Virus record (IMG/VR): IMGVR_UViG_3300025483_000064
Location: 1 to 25,570 of that record
Source: a virus
Strand: one strand, 5' to 3'
DNA length: 25,570 bases
Below the pieces are notes generated by a model. That model ran no database searches and had not been told where the DNA came from. It worked only from the letters and a program-made list of their open reading frames with translations. Positions 1 to 7,400 of the stretch are shown here, in pieces (the stretch's first letter is position 1; each line of letters opens with the position of its first letter). The translations under genes and the position numbers were made by a program.

Positions 1-230
1 CCAAGTTGGCACCCGTCCCACCACGTCGCCATCAACTCACCATGACCAGAGTAGCTGCAGGCAAATCCTTTGCCCTCCCAACCAGGGCCAGCGTGAGGAG
101 CAGCAATCGAAGCACCAGAGGAACAGCAGAGCAGGGCAAGAGCTTCGCTAAGGGTAAGGTCTGACAGTATAGCACAGGGGGGGAGGACTGTATTATGCCC
201 CCCATCGCCCCCTAGGCGTCCCGCCGTACC
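1..230. other. GC-rich left-edge segment without a convincing gene
   Basis: This stretch is visibly richer in G+C (about 60% over the first 60 bases) than the AT-rich phage genes that follow. On the + strand one frame is open from the left edge to a TGA at 162-164; within it an ATG at 42 would give 40 basic residues containing GKSFA twice, but there is no ribosome binding site, so it could equally be the 3' end of a longer gene. On the - strand a 57-codon ORF (205 down to 32) with a Leu-rich stretch and another frame open to the edge are also possible. None has a recognisable domain. Positions 171-230 hold runs of G7, C6 and C5. From 231 to the late promoter at 275 I see only AT-rich spacer. 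Confidence 0.5.
177..203. terminator. G/C hairpin, possible terminator remnant
   Basis: A run of seven G (177-183) can pair with six C (198-203) around a loop of about 14 bases, giving a strong GC stem 13 bases after the TGA at 162-164. No T-tract follows on either strand, so intrinsic termination is not assured. The only clear terminator in the window, at 2079-2101, is also a G-run/C-run hairpin around a TATTA-containing loop, which makes a shared origin possible. It separates the GC-rich edge from the late operon that begins at the next promoter. Confidence 0.35.
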
Positions 231-274
231 AAAAAAGTACCTTCTTCCTAACCTACAAAGTGTTACCCAAACGA

Positions 275-282
275 GATAAATA
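275..282 (+). promoter_or_regulatory. T4-type late promoter box GATAAATA
   Basis: GATAAATA differs from the T4 late consensus TATAAATA only at the first base, and marine T4-like phages are reported to use NATAAATA. It lies 56 bases before the first codon of the first small gene, in non-coding spacer, at the head of the run of overlapping genes from 339 to 1888. T4 late promoters need only this -10-like element, recognised by the phage sigma factor gp55 with the sliding clamp, so the lack of a -35 box is expected. Confidence 0.6.
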
Positions 283-338
283 TTTCCAGGAAATCGAAAA
301 AATTTCCCCCAGAAAAAATAGGTCAAAATAGTCGAGTT

Positions 339-518
339 ATGAAAGATTACGATAACTATCTGAATAAGCAAGCAGAAGTATTGAATGAGTTCGATGATTT
401 CTGTGAGCAGTTTGAGCAGCGAGCTGCCGAGAACTTTAAGAACCCAAAGAAAGAGGATGTAAGATTTGAACTACTCAAAGAAATCGTCGAACCCAGTGAA
501 GAGCAATCTGACAGTTGA
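339..518 (+). CDS. Small acidic protein of unknown function (59 aa)
   Basis: An ATG ORF of 59 codons ending at TGA 516-518. The product begins MKDYDNYLNKQAEVLNEF, is mostly charged and probably helical, and ends in an acidic tail (EPSEEQSDS). I see no membrane segment or known motif and do not recognise it; it does not resemble T4 UvsY, gp26 or gp51 by eye. It is the first gene after the late promoter box at 275-282, and its end overlaps the next ORF by 53 bases in another frame. Its ribosome binding site is weak. The case for it being real rests on position, coding-like composition and the lack of any alternative gene here. It could be a small assembly factor for the baseplate proteins downstream, but that is inference. 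Confidence 0.55.
   Translation: MKDYDNYLNKQAEVLNEFDDFCEQFEQRAAENFKNPKKEDVRFELLKEIVEPSEEQSDS
452..457 (+). promoter_or_regulatory. Ribosome binding site supporting a TTG start
   Basis: AGAGGA sits 8 bases before the TTG at 466, inside the preceding gene. It is the best Shine-Dalgarno match near any possible start of this ORF; the in-frame GTG codons at 496 and 526 have none. It therefore favours the TTG start and the long overlap. Confidence 0.4.
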
Positions 519-684
519 ACAAGTGCTTGAGTATGCATTAGAGGAGATCAATGTGCTAAAGCAAGAGGTTGAGCGTCTAAAATCTCCTCAACTCATGTAT
601 AAGCGTCCCGGATCAGAGAAGCATGAGAAGATCACGGAATTCTTTGATGATATAGAGATACGCTTACAGAAGTTAGAGAAGTAA
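466..684 (+). CDS. Small coiled-coil protein of unknown function (72 aa)
   Basis: A 72-codon ORF if the TTG at 466 is used; GTG at 496 (62 aa) or 526 (52 aa) are alternatives. The middle, LTVEQVLEYALEEINVLKQE, and the C-terminus, FFDDIEIRLQKLEK, show heptad spacing of hydrophobic residues, so one or two short coiled coils are likely. No enzyme motif is present and I do not recognise the family. Its stop TAA (682-684) shares one base with the ATG of the next gene, which implies translational coupling. With the preceding 59-residue gene it forms a pair of overlapping small genes directly upstream of structural spike genes, the kind of place where tail-assembly chaperones or hub-assembly catalysts occur. 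That role is only a guess from context. Confidence 0.65.
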   Translation: MNYSKKSSNPVKSNLTVEQVLEYALEEINVLKQEVERLKSPQLMYKRPGSEKHEKITEFFDDIEIRLQKLEK

Positions 685-1577
685 TGGCAGTACTAGTACC
701 AGGTCCAGGTTTCATTAATGTTGGTGGTATGTGGGAGATCTTACCAAGTCCTGGTGTAGGGCAGTTTGGTACATTTCGAGAAAGCATATCATTAAATATC
801 TACGAAAACATCAACCCTGTTCCGATTACGGCGCAGGGTAATCTAGTATGTCCTGGAGGCACACCCTTTTCTCTCACCCAACCATCACCAGAGATGATCA
901 CAGGCATCAGTATTGCCCCTGGAAGCAGTGCTGGGCGTACTGGGGTAGGTGTAACCGTATTGATGTCTCGGGGCGGTGCAGGGAACATTCCAGAGATGTC
1001 TATGCCAATCTATAGTGAACCTTATATAAAGTATTTTGATATTACATCAGGTCCAGTACCTACTTTAGTGTTACCTATACCGTTAACAGGGTATGTTACC
1101 GAGAAATACTTTTGGGATGGAGATGCAGGATTCTCTGAATTATATCAAGGTAAAGAAACTCCATTAGTTAGAGATAATATCCGAGGTGCTTCACGACAGG
1201 GTGGTGTTGGTATTGTAAAGACTCCAGGGTTTCCGAGAGATAAAGGAATTAGCGTACAGAAGAATATACCGGGGAGCGGAACTCTGCCCATCAGTATGAA
1301 TGAGGTGGGTCCAGGTGCTGCTGCCATAACTAGAGGTTCTGCTGCTGCAGAACAAGCATCAGTGAATAGTAGTTATATGTGGTCAATGAAACCTTCACAA
1401 ATACAAGTGGAGCGATTATTCTTTACGATTACTGTAACTAGTACATGTCCACCATATACTTGGGTATTTCCTGCATATATGGATGTTGATAATAATTGGA
1501 CACCACATGGCGAACGTATTAAGTATAGAATAAATAGACAGAAGAGAGCATTACCGGGAGAGGAGGCAAAGTTCTAA
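684..1577 (+). CDS. Virion-associated protein of unknown function upstream of PAAR (297 aa)
   Basis: A 297-residue protein starting MAVLVPGPGFINVGGMWEIL. It is rich in Gly, Pro and Ser, with predicted beta strands and no membrane segment. A low-complexity Gly/Pro/Ala region covers roughly residues 165-225, and the C-terminus has an aromatic and Pro-rich part (TCPPYTWVFPAYMDVDNNW) followed by a basic tail. I recognise no family. It overlaps the preceding gene and the PAAR gene by one base at each end, so it is almost certainly co-translated with the spike tip and may be a spike, hub or tip-adjacent protein. Its own ribosome binding site is modest (AGAGAAG just upstream). The length and steady codon use make it a real gene; the function is open. 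Confidence 0.85.
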   Translation: MAVLVPGPGFINVGGMWEILPSPGVGQFGTFRESISLNIYENINPVPITAQGNLVCPGGTPFSLTQPSPEMITGISIAPGSSAGRTGVGVTVLMSRGGAGNIPEMSMPIYSEPYIKYFDITSGPVPTLVLPIPLTGYVTEKYFWDGDAGFSELYQGKETPLVRDNIRGASRQGGVGIVKTPGFPRDKGISVQKNIPGSGTLPISMNEVGPGAAAITRGSAAAEQASVNSSYMWSMKPSQIQVERLFFTITVTSTCPPYTWVFPAYMDVDNNWTPHGERIKYRINRQKRALPGEEAKF

Positions 1578-1888
1578 TGGTAGGATCTGGAATGAGTCGT
1601 CTTGGCGATTTCGAGAGTGGGCATGGGTGTTGGCATCCAGTACCCATTGCAAGCACTGTAGGTACAGTATTAGTTAATAAGATACCTGCTGCACAAGTGG
1701 GGGATGTAACTGCACCACATATCTGTCCAAAGAAATCTCCCCATATTGATCAGATTTCAAAAGGATCTAAAACCATCTTTGTAAATAAGAGACCAGCAGC
1801 ACGTATCGGTGATACTCTAAAAAGTCTTGGTCCTGGTGGTGTTGCAGTTTTGGCACAAGGATCTCATTCGGTATTGGCAGGCGGTTAA
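1577..1888 (+). CDS. PAAR-domain spike-tip protein (gp5.4-type)
   Basis: At 103 residues this is a PAAR protein with no extension, close in size to T4 gp5.4, the conical cap of the membrane-piercing spike. Visible PAAR features are two repeats of the type VNK-x-PAA-x-(V/I)GD, at about residues 33-43 and 69-79, with clustered possible zinc ligands: His16, Cys18, His20, His48, Cys50, His56 and His97. PAAR tips bind one metal ion near the apex, usually through three His and one Cys. The start is well supported: AGGAGG at 1561-1566 precedes the ATG, which overlaps the previous stop by one base. By analogy it sharpens the gp5-like spike trimer. No effector domain is fused to it, so it should be a purely structural tip. 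Confidence 0.93.
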   Translation: MVGSGMSRLGDFESGHGCWHPVPIASTVGTVLVNKIPAAQVGDVTAPHICPKKSPHIDQISKGSKTIFVNKRPAARIGDTLKSLGPGGVAVLAQGSHSVLAGG

Positions 1889-1902
1889 TTTTGTGGTATA
1901 AT
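1874..1902 (+). promoter_or_regulatory. Strong sigma70-type promoter with extended -10
   Basis: TTGGCA at 1874-1879 and TATAAT at 1897-1902 are separated by exactly 17 bases. The -10 is perfect and is preceded by TGG, which provides the extended -10 TG. The -35 lies inside the end of the PAAR gene. Transcription should start near 1908-1910, about 17 bases before the ATG of the 48-residue gene. This is a host-polymerase promoter, unlike the NATAAATA late boxes, so the gene can be read early in infection without gp55. Confidence 0.75.
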
Positions 1903-1925
1903 AACGGTAGTTCACACTAAAACTC

Positions 1926-2072
1926 ATGGCACGTCGTCCAAGTCTGACCAGCAAAATCACGATCGATCCACACCCCAAGCGTACACGTCAGGGTATGGGA
2001 AAGAACACCAAGTACGCTGCGACTTCACGTAACAAAGCAAGGAAGAAGTATCGCGGTCAAGGTCGGGGTTGA
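1926..2072 (+). CDS. Very basic 48-residue protein with its own promoter and terminator
   Basis: The ORF encodes 48 residues starting MARRPSLTSKITIDPHPK and ending KKYRGQGRG. It has 15 Arg/Lys against a single acidic residue, with no hydrophobic segment, so it probably binds nucleic acid or an acidic surface, in the manner of small ribosomal or DNA-condensing proteins. Codons such as CGT, AAC, ATC and AAG give it a higher GC content than its neighbours and suggest strong expression. It has no clear Shine-Dalgarno sequence and only a short leader after the promoter at 1874-1902. An intrinsic terminator follows 7 bases after the stop. This makes it a one-gene transcription unit inserted between the PAAR gene and gp25. 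Function unknown; an early host-takeover, RNA-binding or packaged basic protein are all possible. A non-coding transcript is less likely given the regular codon use. Confidence 0.8.
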   Translation: MARRPSLTSKITIDPHPKRTRQGMGKNTKYAATSRNKARKKYRGQGRG

Positions 2073-2078
2073 TTTAGT

Positions 2079-2101
2079 GGGGGGTATTACCCCCTTTTTT
2101 T
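2079..2101 (+). terminator. Intrinsic terminator after the 48-aa gene
   Basis: Five or six G (2079-2084), a TATTA loop and five C (2090-2094) form a GC hairpin followed directly by seven T (2095-2101). This is a textbook Rho-independent terminator on the + strand. It closes the unit started by the promoter at 1874-1902 and predicts a transcript of roughly 190 nucleotides. It would also block read-through from the upstream late operon into gp25 unless late transcription is antiterminated or restarted. Confidence 0.9.
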
Positions 2102-2108
2102 AATAAAT

Positions 2109-2120
2109 TATAATATAAAC
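2109..2120 (+). promoter_or_regulatory. Possible promoter for the 42-aa gene and baseplate operon
   Basis: Just after the terminator the sequence reads TATAAT (2109-2114) overlapping TATAAAC (2114-2120). The first matches a sigma70 -10 but has only a weak -35 (TTACCC, inside the terminator). The second matches six of eight positions of the late box TATAAATA. Since the terminator should stop upstream transcripts, some promoter is expected here for the genes that follow; which type is used cannot be told from sequence. Confidence 0.4.
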
Positions 2121-2134
2121 TACAGGAGAATACA

Positions 2135-2263
2135 ATGGGTAACTCACCAACAGATAAAAGTAAAGATTTTATCAAAAGTGGTATGACATTAATCACTCAA
2201 GTTGATTCTGATAAATTTTTAAAGAAGGTAAAAGAAGAGAAGCAGGAAAAGACTACTAAATAA
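2135..2263 (+). CDS. Small charged protein of unknown function (42 aa)
   Basis: A 42-codon ORF with a good ribosome binding site (AGGAGA at 2123-2128) before its ATG. The product starts MGNSPTDKSKDFIKSGMTLI and ends in a Lys/Glu-rich helix (FLKKVKEEKQEKTTK). It has a short amphipathic or mildly hydrophobic middle but no true membrane span. I do not recognise it. It lies between the terminator at 2079-2101 and gp25, 18 bases upstream of the gp25 start, so it is probably the first gene of the baseplate wedge operon. The strong ribosome site is the best evidence that it is expressed, since most large genes downstream have none. Confidence 0.65.
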   Translation: MGNSPTDKSKDFIKSGMTLITQVDSDKFLKKVKEEKQEKTTK

Positions 2264-2281
2264 AAATAAAAGTGTCCTGTT

Positions 2282-2677
2282 GTGCCAGATCTCGCTCCTT
2301 TTAAGGATTTAAAGGTTAATTTTAAACCACATCCGATTACTGGTGATTTACAAGTATCCAAAGAGGATGCTGCAATCAAACAGTCAATTATCAATTTACT
2401 AATGACTGTTCCTGGCGAGCGTCCCTTTCAACCAAATTTGGGATCTGGATTATCGGAGTTGTTGTTTGAACAACTAGATTTTGGCGTGGCAGCACTTATT
2501 AAGAATGAGATTAATGACACTGTTCGTAAATACGAACCAAGAGTGAACGTAGTTGGGTTGACAGTAGAACCTAACTTTGTTGATAATGCATTTGATGTAA
2601 ATTTTGAATTTGAGATTCGTGGTCGTGAAGACACTACACCACTACAAATTAACTTCCTTCTGCAGAGAACTCAATAA
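2282..2677 (+). CDS. 25: Baseplate wedge protein gp25
   Basis: At 131 residues it matches T4 gp25 (132) in length and belongs to the GPW/gp25 sheath-initiator family. The diagnostic part is residues about 41-67, MTVPGERPFQPNLGSGL and the following ELLFEQLDF, where the Glu-Arg-Pro region corresponds to the conserved EPR-type motif. The C-terminal strands (VNFEFEIRGR) fit the family. gp25 sits in the inner baseplate, contacts gp6 and gp53, and nucleates sheath polymerisation around the tube. The start is GTG at 2282: no in-frame ATG occurs before 2402, which would cut into the fold, and no clear Shine-Dalgarno precedes it. The stop overlaps the gp6 ATG by one base. Confidence 0.95.
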   Translation: MPDLAPFKDLKVNFKPHPITGDLQVSKEDAAIKQSIINLLMTVPGERPFQPNLGSGLSELLFEQLDFGVAALIKNEINDTVRKYEPRVNVVGLTVEPNFVDNAFDVNFEFEIRGREDTTPLQINFLLQRTQ

Positions 2678-4473
2678 TGAAGTACGTTCAGGTTAGTAAT
2701 TTAGATTTTACCGATATCAAGACCGAACTCAAGGATTACTTGAGATCAAAGTCAGATTTTACTGATTTTGATTTTGAAGGTTCTGTATGGGCAAACCTAT
2801 TAGATGTATTAGCATATAATACATACTATACTGCATTCAACACCAATATGGTGACGAATGAGTTGTTTCTAGAGTCTGCTACTTTAAGAGATAATGTAAT
2901 CACACTAGCGAAACAACTAGGATATAAACCAAAATCTGTTGTTTCACCTCAAGCAGTAGTTAATTTTAAAGTAACGTTTCCTGGTACGGCACCTTCTAAT
3001 ATTATTCTTAAGAAGGGTACGGGATTTGTAACTACATTTGATGATAAACTGTATCGTTATGTTGCTATTGATGATATTAAAGTACCTGTAGCAAATAACG
3101 AGGCATTCTTCACAAACATATCTGTGTATGAAGGTAGTTTAATTACAAACCAATTTGTAGTTGATACTTCTTTGTCCAGGCAACAATATATTTTATCCAA
3201 CTCAAATACCGATACGAGCACTATTAGGGTGAGAGTATTTGAGTCTCCAACGTCATCGTCGTTTGTATATTACAACCAAATCGATACTATTATCGATGTT
3301 ACCTCTGAAGATAACATTTATTATGTTGATGAGTCATTAGATGAACAGTATCAGTTATTCTTTGGTGATGACGTTATTGGCAGGGCATTAGATAATGATC
3401 AAGTAGTTGATGTATCATATTTGATTACAAGTGGTGAGGCGACTAATGGTGCTTCCCAGTTTACTTTTGCTGGTACTTTACTTGATGAGTCTGATCAAGT
3501 ATATCCAGTAGTTGTCACTAATATTGAAACTGTCTCCAAATCTTCTGGTGGTGCAAATATTGAATCCATTGATAAAATTAAATTCAATGCTCCGAAACAA
3601 TATGCAACACAAAACAGAGCAGTAACTGCTAAAGACTATGCAGCAATTGTAAGAAAGATTTATCCAGCAGTATCTGACATCATTGTATATGGTGGTGAAG
3701 AGGAAAGATATCCAGAATATGGTAAGGTAAAGATTATTATCAAGCCAAATAGTGGTTCTTCACTATCAACATTCACAAAACAACAAATTAGTGAAGGTCT
3801 GAAAGATTATGCAGTTGCATCAGTCACTGCAGACATTTTAGATCCTTCCGTAGTTTATATTGAGATTACTAGTTCAGTATATTATAATACTAGAGAGACT
3901 ACACAATTTCCAGAAGAAATTAGATCTAAAGTTATTAGTGCTGTAGATGAGTATACTAAACTATCAGAAACCGAGCAGTTTAATGGTAAGTTTAGATATA
4001 GTAAGTATGTTGGTGTGATTGACGAATCTGATGTGTCTATCAACTCAAACACTACCAGTATTATGTTGCGTAAGGATTTTTATCCTGCAATGAATTCTAC
4101 TTATTATTATGAGTTATGTTTTCAAAATTCTTTCAAAAAATCTTGTGATGGACCTGTACTACAAAGTACTGGTTTTAAGGTTAGTGAGTATCCCACTTAT
4201 ACTGTATATTTTGAAGATCGGGATGGAAAAATTGTCCTATATAGAATAGATCCTGCGACTGGAGAAAAAGTTGTTTTAAAAGATGACTTGGGAACAGTTG
4301 ACTATGTAGAAGGTGAAATCAAACTGTATGATGTAACTATCGTTTCTGGTAGTTTCTTTGATAATAGAATTCAGGTTAGGGTACAACCTGCTAGTAACGA
4401 TATCAATGCAGAAAGAAGTCTATATCTAGATGTAGACATTAGTAATAGTAAATTCACGGTATATCCAGAGTAA
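2677..4473 (+). CDS. 6: Baseplate wedge protein gp6 (baseplate J-like)
   Basis: A 598-residue homologue of T4 gp6 (660 residues), the protein that joins the six wedges into the inner baseplate ring and triggers the shape change on contraction. The N-terminus (DIKTELKDYLRSKSDFTDFD, then GSVWANLLDVLAYNTYYTAF) is typical of gp6/baseplate-J proteins. The core around residues 308-420 carries the conserved QNRAVTAKDYAAIVRKIYP, VSDIIVYGGEEERYPEYGKV and KIIIKP stretches. It starts with ATG sharing one base with the gp25 stop and ends four bases before the giant gene. A neighbour order of 25 then 6 is common in marine T4-like phages. Confidence 0.95.
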   Translation: MKYVQVSNLDFTDIKTELKDYLRSKSDFTDFDFEGSVWANLLDVLAYNTYYTAFNTNMVTNELFLESATLRDNVITLAKQLGYKPKSVVSPQAVVNFKVTFPGTAPSNIILKKGTGFVTTFDDKLYRYVAIDDIKVPVANNEAFFTNISVYEGSLITNQFVVDTSLSRQQYILSNSNTDTSTIRVRVFESPTSSSFVYYNQIDTIIDVTSEDNIYYVDESLDEQYQLFFGDDVIGRALDNDQVVDVSYLITSGEATNGASQFTFAGTLLDESDQVYPVVVTNIETVSKSSGGANIESIDKIKFNAPKQYATQNRAVTAKDYAAIVRKIYPAVSDIIVYGGEEERYPEYGKVKIIIKPNSGSSLSTFTKQQISEGLKDYAVASVTADILDPSVVYIEITSSVYYNTRETTQFPEEIRSKVISAVDEYTKLSETEQFNGKFRYSKYVGVIDESDVSINSNTTSIMLRKDFYPAMNSTYYYELCFQNSFKKSCDGPVLQSTGFKVSEYPTYTVYFEDRDGKIVLYRIDPATGEKVVLKDDLGTVDYVEGEIKLYDVTIVSGSFFDNRIQVRVQPASNDINAERSLYLDVDISNSKFTVYPE

Positions 4474-4477
4474 CTAG

Positions 4478-7400
4478 ATGAATACACAGATCTCTTCACT
4501 CATCGAAGATCAACTTCCAGGGTTTATTGTATCCGAATATGAGAACTTTAAGAAAGTTCTTGAATATTACTATGAGCATTTAGAGTCACCTGGAAATCCT
4601 TTAGACATTATTACAAATTTAACATCGTACTATGATGTTGATTTTTACGAGAAAAAGTTGTTGCAGGAGAGAACTACTCTTTCATCATCTTTAAATACTA
4701 CCGATACCACCATTATTGTTGCGGATGCCTCTTCGTTCCCGTTAAAAAATGGTTATGTTAAAATTGGTAATGAGATTTGCTTTTATAAAGAAAGAACTAG
4801 TACAGAACTTTTAGAAGTTTCCCGAGGAGTTAGTGGTACTACACAACTTGGTGATTTATATACTAAATCAAAATTTGTTTCTGAAGAAGCAACGTCTCAT
4901 GATTTATCATCCAATGTTGATAACTTAAGTCATCTATTTTTATATGCTATTGTAAAATCATTTGAAAATCAATACCTAGAGTCTTTTCCAGAAGCATATC
5001 TCAAATCTGATGTAGACAAGAGAACTTTAATTAAAAATATCTCTAATTTTTATAAAGTAAAAGGAACTGACAAATCTATTAGATTTATTTTTAATAGCAT
5101 TGTAGATAAAAGTAATGATGATGTTCCTACAACATACAATCCAAAAGATCAAACTTTAAAAAGTTCTGTTTCTGATTGGGAATCTTCTTATGTTGTTCAA
5201 GCAAAAGTTATTTCTGGAAATCCTCAATGGTTATTGGGTCAAACAATAATCCAACAATCGGATAATAATATTAAACTAAATTATGCATCTGCAATTGTAG
5301 AAAACTTTTATTCTGTAGATTCTGATGGGGACGACCAACTTTTCAATTTAGTTATTAATCCATCATCATTAAATTCAGAATTTGCGGTTCCTCAAAAAAC
5401 TGTTCTGAATAGAACACTTACTCCCTCTATGACTACGGGAGATACTATTACAGTAGATTCTACATTTGGTTGGATATCTCCTGTTGGAGTTGTTGTCATT
5501 AATAGCGAAGTTATTTCTTATGAGGGTAAGAATGCTAGACAATTTGTAATCAAAAAACGCGGAAACATCACAAGAACTCATGGAGTTGGTGATGAGGTTA
5601 CTAGTTATTCTACACTTAAGGCAGTTACTCCTGATGGAGTAGTTTCTTTATTAGTATATGCAGTTTTAACTAATTTAGATATTGATGCTGCAGAACCATA
5701 TGCATCTATTAACGATAGGGTTCAAGTTTCAAATCCTGGTTTTGAAACTGCAGATCCGATTTTATTTGATTACTCTTCTTCAAATTATCGCTGGAAAGTA
5801 AATGTTACTGGAGACTCTCCATCAGTTCCTCTAAACCCTAGTGTGGGACAGGGTTTACAGAAGGTGCTTTCTGGCATAGGTGCGGTATATGAAGATAATG
5901 ATTTATATTATTTTACTACCTCATCATATCCATCTACAAGCATTTTGACAGCATCTGTCGGTGAAACATTATCAGATCCTGAATTACTTAAAATCGTTCC
6001 TAAACAGACAACCACAACATCAGAAGTTTACAAAACACCTAGAAGGGACATTGGTATTTTTGTTGATGGTTCGATTGCATTTGGATATAAAGATGAAGAT
6101 CTAATTGAATATGGTCCTATCACCAATTTTACGATTTCTAGTAGAGGATCTGGATACCAAAGACCTCCATTTATTTTAATTAATGGTGTAAATGATAAAG
6201 CGAGTGCTAGATTGACGGGAGATACTGTAACAGAAATTATTAGCACTGACAATTCTACCAACTACACTTCTCCTCCTACAGTAGAGATTGTTAGTGGCAG
6301 AAATGCTGTATTAGAAGCTATTGTAACATCAGGAGAAGTTACTAGTATTCGTATCGTCAATCCAGGTGAATATTATTCATCTCCTCCTATTGTTGTGATA
6401 AGTGATTTTGGTGGTAGAGGTAGGTTTGCAGAATACCAGGCATTAATTTCTCCACAAGGACAAATTGTAGAACTAGTAAAGATAGATGGAGGTAAATTTT
6501 ATACTCAAGAGAATATACAAGTTACTGTAGTTCCAGATGCGAATTCAAATAATGCTACTGCTACTGCAAATATTCGCGAATGGGTTAAGAACAGACATTT
6601 TACTGCTAACTTGGATGACAATGGAGGATTAGTTGTACCAGGTTACAATAGAAATAAAAATTACTATGGAGTAATCTCAAATCCAAGAAGATTGAGATTA
6701 AGGTTAAGTGATAATATTGCAACTACTACTTTACTAGAAACTACTGCTGCAAAAACTCACTCACCCATTTTAGGTTATGCGTATGACGGTAATCCTATTT
6801 ACGGACCATATGGATTTGAAAATCCATTAAACTCCACTTCTGATATTGTTAGAATGGAGAGTGGGTATTCTCTTAAAGTAAGTAGAGTAGATGGTCCTGT
6901 AGATGCACCATATCCATTGGGAACATTTGTTGACGATTATCAGTGGACACCAACTGTAGATACAGGAAAAAGAAGATTAGATGTTAATAATGGAAGATTT
7001 TGCGTAACACCAGAGTTTCCTAATGGAGTATACGCATACTTTTTAACAGTTGACCAAACAGGAACACCAGTATTTCCATATGTTTTGGGAGAAAATTATT
7101 ATTCTTTGCCAGTAAAGTCTAACTACGAATCTGATGTTACTCAAAGTTCTCTTCCAAGAAATGTAAAGAGACTGTTTATTCCGGGAACACAAAAAAATGG
7201 CAAATCAGAAATTGCAATTATTGCTTCTGTTTCTAAAGGTTCCGTTTCTTCAGTAGTTGTTGAAGATTCTCAACCTAACTTTACTGTCGGTTCAAAAATT
7301 TACGTTGATGATTCTGGCACAGGAGGATTTGGTGCTACTGGTGTAGTTTCATCAACTTTCGGAAAATCAGTTACTTCTTTAGAATCTAGAGAAACAAAAG

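Noticed and set aside
32-205. 57-codon - strand ORF with a Leu-rich, membrane-like segment
   Set aside because: The hydrophobic run is what results from reading Arg/Ser codons antisense; the ribosome site is too close to the ATG, and other frames in this segment are just as open. Kept only as a possibility in the left-edge entry.
171-230. G-quadruplex on the - strand formed by the G runs
   Set aside because: Only three runs of three or more G are well separated on one strand, so a regular four-run structure is not clearly available.
339-684. A split uvsY gene, since uvsY precedes gene 25 in T4
   Set aside because: Neither small product resembles the T4 UvsY sequence by eye, and both ORFs have their own start signals.
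2258-2271. AT-rich run before gp25 as a late promoter (TAAAAATA)
   Set aside because: It departs from the late consensus at the third base, overlaps the end of the 42-residue gene and is what simple A-rich sequence gives; too weak to list.
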